DNA of 39,741 bases from Solirubrobacteraceae bacterium (GTDB lineage Bacteria; Actinomycetota; Thermoleophilia; Solirubrobacterales; Solirubrobacteraceae). Location of the stretch: contig JANWIP010000030.1 of assembly GCA_025449845.1 (NCBI GenBank), positions 1-39,741 on the forward strand. Direction: 5' to 3'. The notes beneath the pieces are model-generated. The model ran no database searches and had not been told where the DNA came from. It saw nothing but the letters and a program-made list of their open reading frames with translations. Both the position numbers and the translations under genes were made by a program. Numbering within the stretch: position 1 is the stretch's first letter; each line of letters begins with the position of its first letter. Below are positions 17,554 to 26,400 of the stretch, piece after piece.

Positions 17554-18123
17554 CTACCTGTCGCGCTCCAATGCTGCGCGCGCCAGCGTCACCATCTCGC
17601 GCTCGCCCTCATAACTGAGCGCCTTCTGCGCCTCGCCGAGGTCCATCCAGCGCGCTACCTCGACCTCGTCGTCGTGGTCCTCGGTGTCGCCGGAGAGGTA
17701 GCGGAAGAGAAAGAAGTGCACCGACTTGCGCACGGCGCGCCCGTCGCGGCGATACCAGTAGCGCACCTCTCCCAGATCCTCCACCAGCTCGGCCTGCACG
17801 CCGGTCTCCTCACGCACCTCGCGCAGCGCCGCCTGTTGCGCGTTCTCACCGGGGTCGAGGTGGCCCTTAGGCAAGCACAGCACCTTCGAGCCGTCGGCGG
17901 CGAGGCGCGTGGGGACGATCACGACCACCTTGCCCTCGTGCACCACCACTCCGCCGGCGGAGATCTCCTGCGCCCGCGACCGCCTCTTCGGCACTCGCCC
18001 CTTGGGTGCCTGCCCAGAAGGGGCCTTCCCAGCGAGCGCATTGTCCTCAGGAACTTTCTCCTTCCCCTTGAGCGCCTTCCCCTTGAGTGCCTTCCCCTTA
18101 GAAGACTTCCCCTTAGAAGACAT
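17554..18123 (-). CDS. Nudix hydrolase with pentapeptide-repeat lysine tail
   Basis: 189 residues. A complete Nudix box, GHLDPGENAQQAALREVREE plus TGV (87-109), fits Gx5Ex7REUxEExGU and shows hydrolysis of a nucleoside-diphosphate-linked substrate. The domain starts at AGGVVVHEGKVVVIVPTR (56-73). The first 50 residues are unusual, a five-residue periodic basic tail (SSKGK SSKGK ALKGK ALKGK, later APSGQ APKGR). That tail is likely disordered and nucleic-acid or membrane attracting. The ATG overlaps the 3' end of the Crp-family gene by 11 nt (ATGTCTTCTAA), giving translational coupling. The substrate is unknown; PKGHLDPGE resembles the diadenosine polyphosphate/NTP-cleaning subgroup. Confidence 0.9.
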   Translation of the reverse strand: MSSKGKSSKGKALKGKALKGKEKVPEDNALAGKAPSGQAPKGRVPKRRSRAQEISAGGVVVHEGKVVVIVPTRLAADGSKVLCLPKGHLDPGENAQQAALREVREETGVQAELVEDLGEVRYWYRRDGRAVRKSVHFFLFRYLSGDTEDHDDEVEVARWMDLGEAQKALSYEGEREMVTLARAALERDR

Positions 18124-18814
18124 ACGCCTGCAAAGCCTCGGGGTCGTGCACGACGAGTCGGCCGCGCCCCTGCGAGATCACGCCGGCACGCTCAAGCACC
18201 GCCAGGAAGCGGCTGGCCGACTCGCGCGAGGAACCCGCGAGCTGCGCGAGGTCGGACTGCGTGGCCACCACCTGGACGCCCTTCTCAGGCGAGGCGCCCT
18301 CGGCGAGCGCCTGCGTGGTGAGCTCGCCCAGCACAGTCGCCACGCGGCTCTGAACAGTCTGGAAGGACTGGCGCGAGAGGCGCTCGTTGGTCTCACGCAG
18401 ACGCCGGCCCAAGGCGATCACCAGGCGCGTGGCGATCTGCGAATGCTCGTTCATCAGCCGCCGCATGTCGGGGCCAAGTACGGCCACGGCGGTCATCTCC
18501 TCGATCGCTTCCACGGTGGCCGAGCGCAGCTCGTCCTCGAACAGCGCCAGCTCGCCGAAGAAGTCCCCCGGACCGAAGACGGCCAAGGTGATGGTGCGCC
18601 CGTCGCCGTGCCCGCGCACGGCGCGCGCGTGGCCGGAGCTGACCACGTAACAGGTGTCGCTGGAGTCGCCCTCGCGAAACACGGCCTGGCCGGGGTCAAA
18701 GCGCCGAGGCACCGCCAGCTCGGCGATGCGCCGCAGATCCTCCGGCTCAAGCGTGGAGAAGACGGGCACGCGACCGAGCAGCTCCACCACCTCCCCTGAA
18801 CTCGGTACAGCCAC
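18113..18814 (-). CDS. Crp/Fnr-family transcriptional regulator
   Basis: 233 residues with a GTG start. The cyclic-nucleotide-binding beta-roll spans about 15-130 (FREGDSSDTCYVVSSGHARA, GPGDFFGELALFEDELRSAT), with GELAL and RSAT resembling the phosphate-binding cassette, so cAMP binding is plausible. A dimer helix follows, and the winged HTH is at about 180-215 (ATQSDLAQLAGSSRESASRF). It lacks the N-terminal Cys set of Fnr. It overlaps the Nudix gene by 11 nt and is divergent from the secreted-protein gene at 18987, with a 20-bp tandem array between them that is a natural candidate for its binding site. Confidence 0.93.
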   Translation of the reverse strand: MAVPSSGEVVELLGRVPVFSTLEPEDLRRIAELAVPRRFDPGQAVFREGDSSDTCYVVSSGHARAVRGHGDGRTITLAVFGPGDFFGELALFEDELRSATVEAIEEMTAVAVLGPDMRRLMNEHSQIATRLVIALGRRLRETNERLSRQSFQTVQSRVATVLGELTTQALAEGASPEKGVQVVATQSDLAQLAGSSRESASRFLAVLERAGVISQGRGRLVVHDPEALQAYVF

Positions 18815-18840
18815 GCGAAGGGAGATATCACACCGGTGCC

Positions 18841-18980
18841 GATGCTTCCGGCGCTGTGGCGATGCCTGCGGCGCTGTGGCGATGCTTCCGGCGCTGAGGC
18901 GATGCCTGCGGCGCTGTGGCGATGCTTCCGGCGCTGAGGCGATGCCTGCGGCGGTGTGGCGATGCTTGCGGCGCTATCGT
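18841..18980 (+). repeat. 20-bp tandem array, seven units, in a divergent promoter region
   Basis: Units start exactly every 20 bp at 18841, 18861, 18881, 18901, 18921, 18941 and 18961 (unit GATGCYTSCGGCGCTGWGGC). Odd and even units alternate GATGCTTCC and GATGCCTGC, so a 40-bp higher-order period is present. The seventh unit diverges at its end into the -10 box of the plus-strand gene. Twenty bp is close to two helical turns, so the units roughly share a DNA face. Confidence 0.95.
18975..18980 (+). promoter_or_regulatory. Candidate -10 (TATCGT) at the end of the 20-bp array
   Basis: TATCGT fits TANNNT and ends 6 nt before the ATG at 18987, the leaderless arrangement. The array fills the -35 region and beyond. 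Confidence 0.45.
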
Positions 18981-18986
18981 CAGCGC

Positions 18987-19496
18987 ATGGTTTCGCTGAA
19001 GCTGCTGGCGCCTCTGATTGCACTTGGCGTAACGGCGCCGGCCCTCGCGGCCGCGCCGGCGCCCACCTCGGCACACTCGCTGTTCGCCTCGCGCGAACTG
19101 TGGGCGACAGTGGACGCGTGCAATCCCCAGGATCACCCCAACACGATCGGTATCCGTGGCTCGATGCCAGTGGATGGGCACAAGGGGGATCAGATGTTCA
19201 TGCGCTTCCAGGTGCAGTACTACAACGCCACCACCAAGAAGTGGGTCTACGTCGCCAAGGGCGCGGACTCGGGCTTTCAGCAGGTGGCCTCCACGACAAC
19301 GGCGAGCCAGTCGGGCCGCAACTTCCAGCTGGTGCCCACCTCAGGTCCCTTCAGACTGCGCGGCGTCGTCAGCTTCCAGTGGCGGCGCGGCGCGCACGTG
19401 GTGCACGACACGAGCAGGATCACGACCGCGGCACACAAGAGCCTCGTGGGTTCTGACCCGGCGGGATTCAGCACCGCCACCTGCAAGATCGGCTAG
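18987..19496 (+). CDS. Secreted protein of unknown function
   Basis: 169 residues. The signal peptide MVSLKLLAPLIALGVTAPAL ends near AAAPAPT. The mature part, LFASRELWATVDACNPQDHP then NTIGIRGSMPV, VQYYNATTKKWVYVAKG, and the final FSTATCKIG, looks like an all-beta domain with two Cys (DAC and TCK) that could form a disulfide. I do not recognise a named family. The start is placed at 18987 because the upstream frame only translates the 20-bp array, and a TANNNT box lies at leaderless distance. The stop codon lies inside a 36-38-bp duplication at 19493-19566. Confidence 0.8.
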   Translation: MVSLKLLAPLIALGVTAPALAAAPAPTSAHSLFASRELWATVDACNPQDHPNTIGIRGSMPVDGHKGDQMFMRFQVQYYNATTKKWVYVAKGADSGFQQVASTTTASQSGRNFQLVPTSGPFRLRGVVSFQWRRGAHVVHDTSRITTAAHKSLVGSDPAGFSTATCKIG

Positions 19497-19566
19497 CGAA
19501 CTTCCGCACGGCCGCGCACGCTGCGGCCTGTCAGCGACTTTGCACGGCCGCGCACGTTGTGGCCTG
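19493..19566 (+). repeat. Two tandem 36-38-bp copies beginning at the stop codon
   Basis: Copy 1 (19493-19530) begins CTAGCGAACTTCCGCACGG and contains the TAG stop of the secreted-protein gene. Copy 2 (19531-19566) begins TCAGCGACTTTGCACGG. Both continue with CCGCGCACG and end GGCCTG. The copies differ by a few substitutions and two 1-nt gaps. Confidence 0.8.
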
Positions 19567-19707
19567 CTCAATGCGTTGCATGTCCCGGCTAAGCGATTGA
19601 GTCGGACACACTGCGCGGGACGCAGATCCTGCACTCGCCTGTAGTCGGACACATCGCCGAGTCATTTCTTGAAGCCTCCCAGTAGTCCGATTAGCGTGCA
19701 GACCACG

Positions 19708-21087
19708 ATGAAATACACCGAAGCCCACGCCCTCGGCGGCGGCCAGGCCCTGGCCGACCCGCCCACCACACCCGCGCCGTGCCCCCTGTTCTGGCCTGAG
19801 GAGGAACAGCATGGGGTGCGCTATGTGCCCTTGCAGGCCGACCTCAGCGAGGAGGTCTCGCCGCTGATGCCGCGGCTGCGCGAGCTGGCCGCGATCGGCG
19901 ACGCGCTGCGCAGCCTGCAGACGCGCGAGGGCGCAGCGGTGAGCACGGAGGCGGTCGACGCACTCGCAGAGCGCACCGGCGAGATGCTCAATGAGCTGGC
20001 GGATGACATGGAAGGCGAGCCGGCGGAGATCGTGCGCATGCGCGCGCAGGCCTTCCTGGAAGGCGGCTCGCACGCGGAGGCGGCAGCACGCGAGGGCAAC
20101 CTCTATGAGCTGGTGCCACTGACCGTGCTGTGCGGCCCACAGTGCACGTGGCGTTTGAAGACACCAACGCCTTTGCACACGGTCGTCGCAGCAGCGGCGT
20201 GCCCGCAGTACGACGCCGTGGTGCGTTCGCTGGATGACAGCCTGGAGCAGGCGACCGCGGATCTGCGCCGCGAACTGGATCTGCCCGAGTTGCGCCTCGA
20301 TGAGTCCTATCCGATGCGCGTGACCGACATGGTGGCGTGCGGAGGGGAGGCCAACGCCTACCCCAAGCACTTCGCCTACTTCCTGCCCGAGGACGAGGCG
20401 GTGCCGGGCGAACCGGGCCAGCGCAAGAAGACGATCGTTTTCCGCAACGCTTATCGCGACCGCTTCACTGTAATCAGCGAGCCGCTCGGAGAGGCCATCT
20501 TCGCAGGGCCCCAGCGCGACCCCAACGTGGCCGTCGAGCGCGCGCTGCTCTCATGGTTCCGCGGCCACGACATCGGCCACACGGCGACGCTGCCGAGCAC
20601 CGACTACCCAAGCTGGCACTACGACCTGGGGCACGAGCCGTTCATGATGATGCAGGAGGCCGTGGCCGACATCTACGGCCTGCTGCTGGCGCTGACACCC
20701 TCATGGCTCTCCCTGGCAGGCCTCTCGGCGGTAGATGTGACCGATGTCTTCCTAGCGGAGCTGCTGCACTATCTGCGCCGCGGCCCATGGCTGCACGGCG
20801 ACGCCGGCGCGGCCTACCTGGAGCTGAGCTATCTGCTGGCCGAGGGTTACATGGAGCTCGCACCCGACGGTCGTGTGCACTGGGAGATGGAGCGGCTGCA
20901 CGAGGGCCTGCGCAGCCTGGCCAAAGAGATGGCCAAGGCGGTGCTTGAGCCGACCGACGCCGAAGCCTGTAAAAGACTGGTGGCCACCTATGGCTGGCCC
21001 GCGAAAACTCCCGCCGCCGAGGTGTTGGCGCGCCTGCAGGGCGAGCTGCGCGGCATTCCCTCAGCCCTGGCCTACCGCGCGGCCTGA
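19708..21087 (+). CDS. Uncharacterised protein with a HxxxH...E metal-site-like motif
   Basis: 459 residues from the ATG at 19708 (in-frame GTG at 19696 and TTG at 19669 are alternatives; none has a Shine-Dalgarno). I do not recognise the family. A helical, acidic N-terminal half (to about 190) precedes a region with FRGHDIGHT (H287, H291) and, 25 residues later, MMMQEAVADIYGLLLA (E317, D321). That layout resembles a zincin-like or M49-like metal site, but the motif is not HExxH and metallopeptidase activity is only a suggestion. Other landmarks are CGGEANAYPKHFAYFLPED and YDLGHEPF. No signal peptide or membrane segment is seen, so it is probably cytosolic. It stands alone, convergent with GDPD. 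Confidence 0.75.
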   Translation: MKYTEAHALGGGQALADPPTTPAPCPLFWPEEEQHGVRYVPLQADLSEEVSPLMPRLRELAAIGDALRSLQTREGAAVSTEAVDALAERTGEMLNELADDMEGEPAEIVRMRAQAFLEGGSHAEAAAREGNLYELVPLTVLCGPQCTWRLKTPTPLHTVVAAAACPQYDAVVRSLDDSLEQATADLRRELDLPELRLDESYPMRVTDMVACGGEANAYPKHFAYFLPEDEAVPGEPGQRKKTIVFRNAYRDRFTVISEPLGEAIFAGPQRDPNVAVERALLSWFRGHDIGHTATLPSTDYPSWHYDLGHEPFMMMQEAVADIYGLLLALTPSWLSLAGLSAVDVTDVFLAELLHYLRRGPWLHGDAGAAYLELSYLLAEGYMELAPDGRVHWEMERLHEGLRSLAKEMAKAVLEPTDAEACKRLVATYGWPAKTPAAEVLARLQGELRGIPSALAYRAA

Positions 21088-21165
21088 GAGCCCCGCCCGC
21101 GCGGACGGCGTAAGCGCATCTGGCCTCGCTCCAGCAACGCGCGGGGCAGTTCCTGCTCAATCGAT

Positions 21166-21885
21166 CTAGCCGAATAGGCGCGGGTCGTTGGTGATGATGC
21201 CATCGACCCCCATCTTGGTGAGCTTGGCCATCATCGCGGCGTCGTCCACCGTCCATACATAAAGTTCCCCCCCGCCCTCGGCGACGGCCCGCACGAGCGC
21301 GGGAGTGACGAGGCGCCAGTGCGCCATGATGGCGTCAAAGCGCCCCGAGAGCAGCTCGGCGCGAGCGCGCCGCGGCAGCCAGGCGCGGTAGCCGGTGAGC
21401 ATTGCCAGAGCAGGCACCATCGTGAGCAGGTCGTCGGTGTAGTCGCGCCGCGCGCGCGGCACCGACCAGCCGACGCGCAGCCCGGGCTCGACATCGCGCA
21501 TCGCGTCGAGCTCATCGGGGAAGGTGCCGCTGACGAGCGAGCGCTCGATCAGGCCGTAGTCGCGCAGCGCGTTGACGACACGTACGCCGTAGCCAGGAAT
21601 CTTGACGTCAACATCGAGCTCGATGCCTTCATAGGCGGCACCCGCCAGATGCTCGAGCCCTTCCTCCAAGGTCAAAGGATCGGAGGAGTGCAGCGCCTCG
21701 TAGTCGTGTGCCAGCAGCAGCCGGCCGCTGCCGTCGCGCTGCTCGCTGAGGATGTCGAACTCGATCATGTCGACGCCCACGCGCATGGCGGCCTCAAAGG
21801 AGGCAAGCGTGTTACCAGGCGCGATGTGTGCAGCCCCCTTGTGACCGACCCTCCGCGGGGCGCGCGGGGCACTTAGCTCAGGCAT
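21166..21885 (-). CDS. Glycerophosphodiester phosphodiesterase family protein
   Basis: 239 residues. VGHKGAAHIAPGNTLASFEA and GVDMIEFDIL match the GDPD opening (usually HRG...PENT..F, ...D.IE.DV), with Lys replacing the usual Arg of HRG and Gly replacing Glu in PENT. LLLAHDYEAL gives the HD pair, and YVWTVDDAAMMAKLTKMGVD then GIITNDP is the standard C-terminus. The enzyme releases glycerol 3-phosphate from deacylated phospholipids; the substituted metal-site residues leave activity open. The ATG at 21885 has AGGTGG 5 nt upstream, and the extension upstream is not family-like. It is short of the mean for the family and lacks a signal peptide. It lies 23 bp after the tandem TetR gene and may be its co-transcribed partner. 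Confidence 0.85.
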   Translation of the reverse strand: MPELSAPRAPRRVGHKGAAHIAPGNTLASFEAAMRVGVDMIEFDILSEQRDGSGRLLLAHDYEALHSSDPLTLEEGLEHLAGAAYEGIELDVDVKIPGYGVRVVNALRDYGLIERSLVSGTFPDELDAMRDVEPGLRVGWSVPRARRDYTDDLLTMVPALAMLTGYRAWLPRRARAELLSGRFDAIMAHWRLVTPALVRAVAEGGGELYVWTVDDAAMMAKLTKMGVDGIITNDPRLFG

Positions 21886-21908
21886 ATGGCCACCTACGAT
21901 AAGGCCGC

Positions 21909-23210
21909 TCAGGCGGAAAGGCGACGCGGAGGCAGCTGCTTGGCCCGCTCGATGGCCTCGATGGCGGGTTTGGGCCCGAGGTAGGGAGCGAGCACCAGGA
22001 AAGCAAGATGGTCGACAAGGCAGGGCAGGTAGCGCAGACGGTTGCGCACGGCGTAGCCGCTCAAGACAGTCCACAGCGCGCCGGTGACGGCCTCGGCCGA
22101 GAGCGCCGGCGCCCGTCGCGGTTCGGGTGCGTCCTGTTCGAGCAGTTTGACGAAGCGATCGAGCATGACGTTCAGCCGATCCACCATGCGCGGACCGACA
22201 TCGAAGATGTCGATGAAGGCCATGCGCACGAGCCCCGGGTGGGCGACGAGGTAGTCCACGGCGGCCTGCACCGAGAGATAGACAGCCTCCGGCCAGCCGC
22301 TGGCATCGACGGAGGCGGCAACCATCGTTTCGATGACTTCGTTGGCGAATTCGTCAAGAACCGTCAGGAAGCACTGCTCCTTGTCGGGGAACTGCTTGTG
22401 GAACGATTCGGTCGACATGCCCGCGAACTGCGCGATCTGCGGATCGGAGAGATCGCCGAAACCCTCGTCAAGCGTCAAATGGACGACGGCGCCCAAAACG
22501 CGCGAGCGGCGATCGTCGCCCGAGAGGAAGCGCGCCGGCGAGACGGGCACGTGCGGTGGATTAGGGATCGCCGTGGTCGTCAGCCGTCCGGCGACGGGCG
22601 AGCGATAGGCGGAGACCCAGTCGAGCAGTTCGTCGGTGAGTCCCGGCAACTCGGACTCGCGTCCCTGGCGTAGGCGCGCGGAGGTGACGTAGCGCCCGCC
22701 ACCGACAATCGCGCGCGGCGCGAGCGGCGGCAGCTTGATTCCGTCGGGCGCGACATTGAAGGCAGTGGTAACGACGCGTTCATATGCGCCGGAGGCAAGC
22801 AGCAGGCGTTCACGCGCGCGAGGCCCGATGCCCATGCCCTCGATCAGCACCAGCCGCGTGCTCTTGGCGTTACGGAAAGCGTCCTCGACAAACGCCTGGC
22901 AGGAACGGTGCAAACGATTGGCCCAGCCGCGGTCGGTGAGCCAGGCGTCGAGCACGCGCTTCTTTGAGCGAGCCACAGAGATGTCATAGGTGGCCAGGAA
23001 GCACTCTTCCTTGTTGGCGAACTGTTCGTAGAAGGCGCGCCGAGAGACGCCGGCAAGGGCGATGACGTGCGCGACCGTGGTGCCGGTGTAGCCGGCTTTG
23101 TGCACGGCCTCGATCATGGCGCCATACAGTCGAGTGCGCTGATGCCGAGCTACTGCTTCGCGGTCCAAACCATGCGGACCATGCGGTAGTCTCCGGTACA
23201 TCGGCCGCAT
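21909..23210 (-). CDS. Double-domain TetR-family regulator
   Basis: 433 residues, about twice the usual TetR length. The first HTH is at about 42-62 (YTGTTVAHVIALAGVSRRAF) followed by YEQFANKEECFLATYD. A second is at about 252-273 (DLSDPQIAQFAGMSTESFHK) followed by QFPDKEQCFLTVLDEF. The two halves are clearly homologous, each with its own helical ligand-binding-type region, so this is a tandem fusion that could bind DNA as a pseudo-dimer. The start at 23210 is chosen because AGGGAG lies 4 nt upstream; ATGs at 23231 and other upstream codons are weaker. It is followed by GDPD (23 bp), a candidate target. The 23211-23418 gap holds no gene. Confidence 0.9.
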   Translation of the reverse strand: MRPMYRRLPHGPHGLDREAVARHQRTRLYGAMIEAVHKAGYTGTTVAHVIALAGVSRRAFYEQFANKEECFLATYDISVARSKKRVLDAWLTDRGWANRLHRSCQAFVEDAFRNAKSTRLVLIEGMGIGPRARERLLLASGAYERVVTTAFNVAPDGIKLPPLAPRAIVGGGRYVTSARLRQGRESELPGLTDELLDWVSAYRSPVAGRLTTTAIPNPPHVPVSPARFLSGDDRRSRVLGAVVHLTLDEGFGDLSDPQIAQFAGMSTESFHKQFPDKEQCFLTVLDEFANEVIETMVAASVDASGWPEAVYLSVQAAVDYLVAHPGLVRMAFIDIFDVGPRMVDRLNVMLDRFVKLLEQDAPEPRRAPALSAEAVTGALWTVLSGYAVRNRLRYLPCLVDHLAFLVLAPYLGPKPAIEAIERAKQLPPRRLSA

Positions 23211-23418
23211 CTCTCTCCCTGTTCCACTCATCCCCACAATTCCAGAAGACAAGCAGAAAACCTCCCATTTCGCAAGTTTTATTGCCGGGATGGCCCCAAA
23301 TGTTTCTAGCTTCGTTTGGGGGAAGGCCGGAAATCTTCGGATATGCAGGGACTTAACGGCGGCTGAAGACTCGAACTTCTAGAGCGCCCAGAACGCCTCA
23401 GAAACGCGTTGGAATCGT

Positions 23419-26400
23419 TCAAGCGCTCAAGGTGAGCCGACGCGGCCCAGCATGGAAGCCGACGGCGGCCAACAGCGGCTCCCAATGAGAGCCGAGCACC
23501 GACTCACCGTCGACCTTCTCAAGCGCGATCCGCCGCAGGTGTCCGGCCCGCGCGTGATCGGCGAGCGCGCTCAAGGCAGCAGGCAGACGCGGGTCCTCAG
23601 GCGCGACGAGCACCTGCATGGCGCGGGCGCCGCGCTCAAGGTAGAGCAGCGGCTCGGAGCCAACGAGCACCACGTGCGCCCCCGCGGCGCGTGCCGGCCG
23701 CCGGGTCGCGCGCGGCACGGACGGTGAGGATTTGGAGAGGCTCCGCTTCGCTACGCCGTGTGGGTCGCGCGTTGACGAAATTGCTGGCCGCTCGGGCCAG
23801 GGGAGAGCACCACCGTATGGCTGTGCAGGATCGGTTGCTGCCAGCACCAGCGGCGCGGCCTCGGCGGGAGTCGGCTGGGCACCCTTAGGGGCATACCCAG
23901 AGGGCACACCGCAGGCGCGCAGCCGCTCGACGGCCCCGGGCAAAGCGAACTGCGCGCCGCCGAGGCCCTCTACGAAGTAGCCCCGGCGGGCGACGCCCAG
24001 GGTCTCCAGCTGACAAAGCTGGGGATAGAGCGCGGAGAACCCGCCCGCAATGCCCTCGGCGAGGACGAGCTCGCGCGTGAGGATGCCGTAGCGCTCCAGC
24101 AGCAGCTCGGCCTGAGCCCGGCGGCGAGCGCTTGGGTCGACCTGCCTGCCTGCGCCCCTGAGGGTGTGCCCTTTAGGGTGCGCGGCAAATAGAGGGGCGG
24201 TAAGCGACCATCGACCAGGAGGGTTGGCGCGACTGAAGGCCTGGCCGCCCCGGCGCGCTGAGAACCGCCGCCCGCCTGCCGTGCGCCCCCCGGGTGCGCC
24301 GATCGTGGGCCGGCCAGCTCGGGGCGCCCCCTGGGAGCGTGCGAGCGACAGCGCGGGCGCACGCAGCGGAGCGAAGGCGTCGTTCGTGACGGCACCGGAC
24401 CAGGCGAGATCCCAGAGCGCCTCCTGAATCGCCGCCGGCTCGAAGGCGAGATCGGCGAGCAGATCGCTGAAGAAGCAGGAGCCGGCCGCAAGCCGCTCGC
24501 GCAGCGCCTCGTGCTGGGGCGAAGTCGGGGCCTCGGGTGGGCGGCTCCGCGTCTGCGCGGGCGGCCCGAGCAGCGAGAGGTCCTCGCGGAAGTAGAGCGC
24601 CACCCGCCCACTGCTGCGCCCTAGAGCGCCTGCTCCAAGCCACAGCAGCTCGCCGCTCGCACAGAGGGCGTCGAGCCAAGCAGGGGAGTAGCCGCCGAGA
24701 CGACGAGGCAGCACATCGCGCTCCCACGTCTCGGGCGTGAGCGCAAGACCCTGCAGCGGCACGAGTTGCTCGCGCAGGCGATCGATTGCCGCGGCGTCAC
24801 TGCCAGGTCCCTTGGAGTAGCGATCCACCCCCTGCCAGGCGGATAGGAAGGCGGCAAAGGCGCGCTGGTCGGAGGGCTCGATCTCCTTGCGCAGAACCGC
24901 CAGCGAAGCGCGGCGCAGGCGCCGTAGGACATTGGTGTCGCACCACTCGCGCTCACCGCTGGTGCCGCCAGGGAGCAGCTCGCCGCGCACCAACTCGCCG
25001 GCGCGCTCCAGCTCGGCCAGCGCGAGTGCGGCATCGAGGCCGTAGCGAGCCTTGGGCTGCGCGGTGGGAAAGGGTGCGTGCGTCTGTGCGTAGCGGCGAA
25101 GCAGCGCGACCAGCGCCTGGGGCACCTCACCGAGGAAAGCCTCAGGCAGACCGCCGGGCGAGACGACGCCGAGCGCGTCGCGGTAGAGGCCGGCGTCGGC
25201 AGCGTCGATCCAGCGCGGCTCGCCGCCGATGCGCACCTGGATCGCGCGCCGTTCGCGCTCCAGCTCGGTGAGCAGCGCGGGCGCATCGATGCCGGCGTGC
25301 ACGCGCTCGGCGGCCTCGGCGGCGCTCAGATCGCCCACGCGCCGCAGAACATCGTGGAGTTCATCGCGGGTGGTGGCGCGGGTGCGATCCGAGCGATGCT
25401 GGAGATCGTCCTGCACCTGTTCCATCGCGCCAAGGTCGATCAGGTCGCGCAGCTCCTCCTGGCCGAGCAGCTCGCGCAGCAGATCCCGGTCAAGCGACAG
25501 CGCCGCGGCGCGACGCTCAGCGTTGGGCGTGTCGCCCTCATACATATAGGTGGCGACGTAGTCGAACAGCAGCGAGGAAGCCAGCGGCGAGGCGCTGGGC
25601 GTCTCGACCTCGACCACCGTCAACTCACGGCGCTGCAGCTTGCTGAGCAGCTCGCGCAGCCCCGGAAGGTCGAGCACATCACGCAGGCACTCGCGGTAGG
25701 TCTCAAGGATGATCGGGAAGTCGCCGTAGCGCTTGGCGACCTCCAGCAGGGTCTGGGCCTTTAGGCGCTGCTGCCACAGCGGCGTGCGCTTGCCGGGATA
25801 GGCGCGGGGGATCAGCAGCGCGCGGGCGGCGTTCTCGCGGAAGCGCGCGCCGAAGAGAGCGGAGGAGGAGAGCTCGCCGACGACGAGATCCTCGAGCTCT
25901 TCGGGGTCGATCACGGCAATCTCAAGCGCCGAAGGAGCCTCGTCCCCCTCGGCATCGGGCAGATGCACCACGATGCCATCGTCGGACCAAATCGCGTCGG
26001 CCTCCAAGCCCAGCTGCTCACGGATGCGCGCCGAGAGCGCCAATCCCCAGGCAGCATGGATGCGCCCACCGTAAGGCGAGAGCACGCACAGTCGCCAGTC
26101 ACCGATCTCATCGCGGAAGCGCTCGATCACGATCGTCTTGTCACTCGGCACCACCCCCGTGGCCGCGCGCTGCTCGCGCAGGAACTCCACGAGATTGCCC
26201 GCGGCACGATGATCGAGGTCGTAGTCGCGCTCCAGCACCTCGGGCTCCTGATCGACGGCCCAGCGCGAGAAGGCACCGATCGCCTCGCCGAGCTCCTTTC
26301 CTCGCCCGATGCCATCGCCCTTCCAGAAGGGAATCGCCCCCGGCACTCCAGGGGCAGGCGTGACGATCACCCGGTCGCGCCCGATCTCCTCGATACGCCA

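Noticed and set aside
18841..18980. 20-bp array considered as coding sequence (in-frame N-terminal extension of the secreted protein)
   Set aside because: The extension is pure repeat, would precede a perfect signal peptide, and a -10 box sits at its end.
21886..22074. Longer GDPD start upstream of 21885
   Set aside because: The extension overlaps the tandem TetR gene, is low-complexity and unlike the family; ATG 21885 has a good Shine-Dalgarno.
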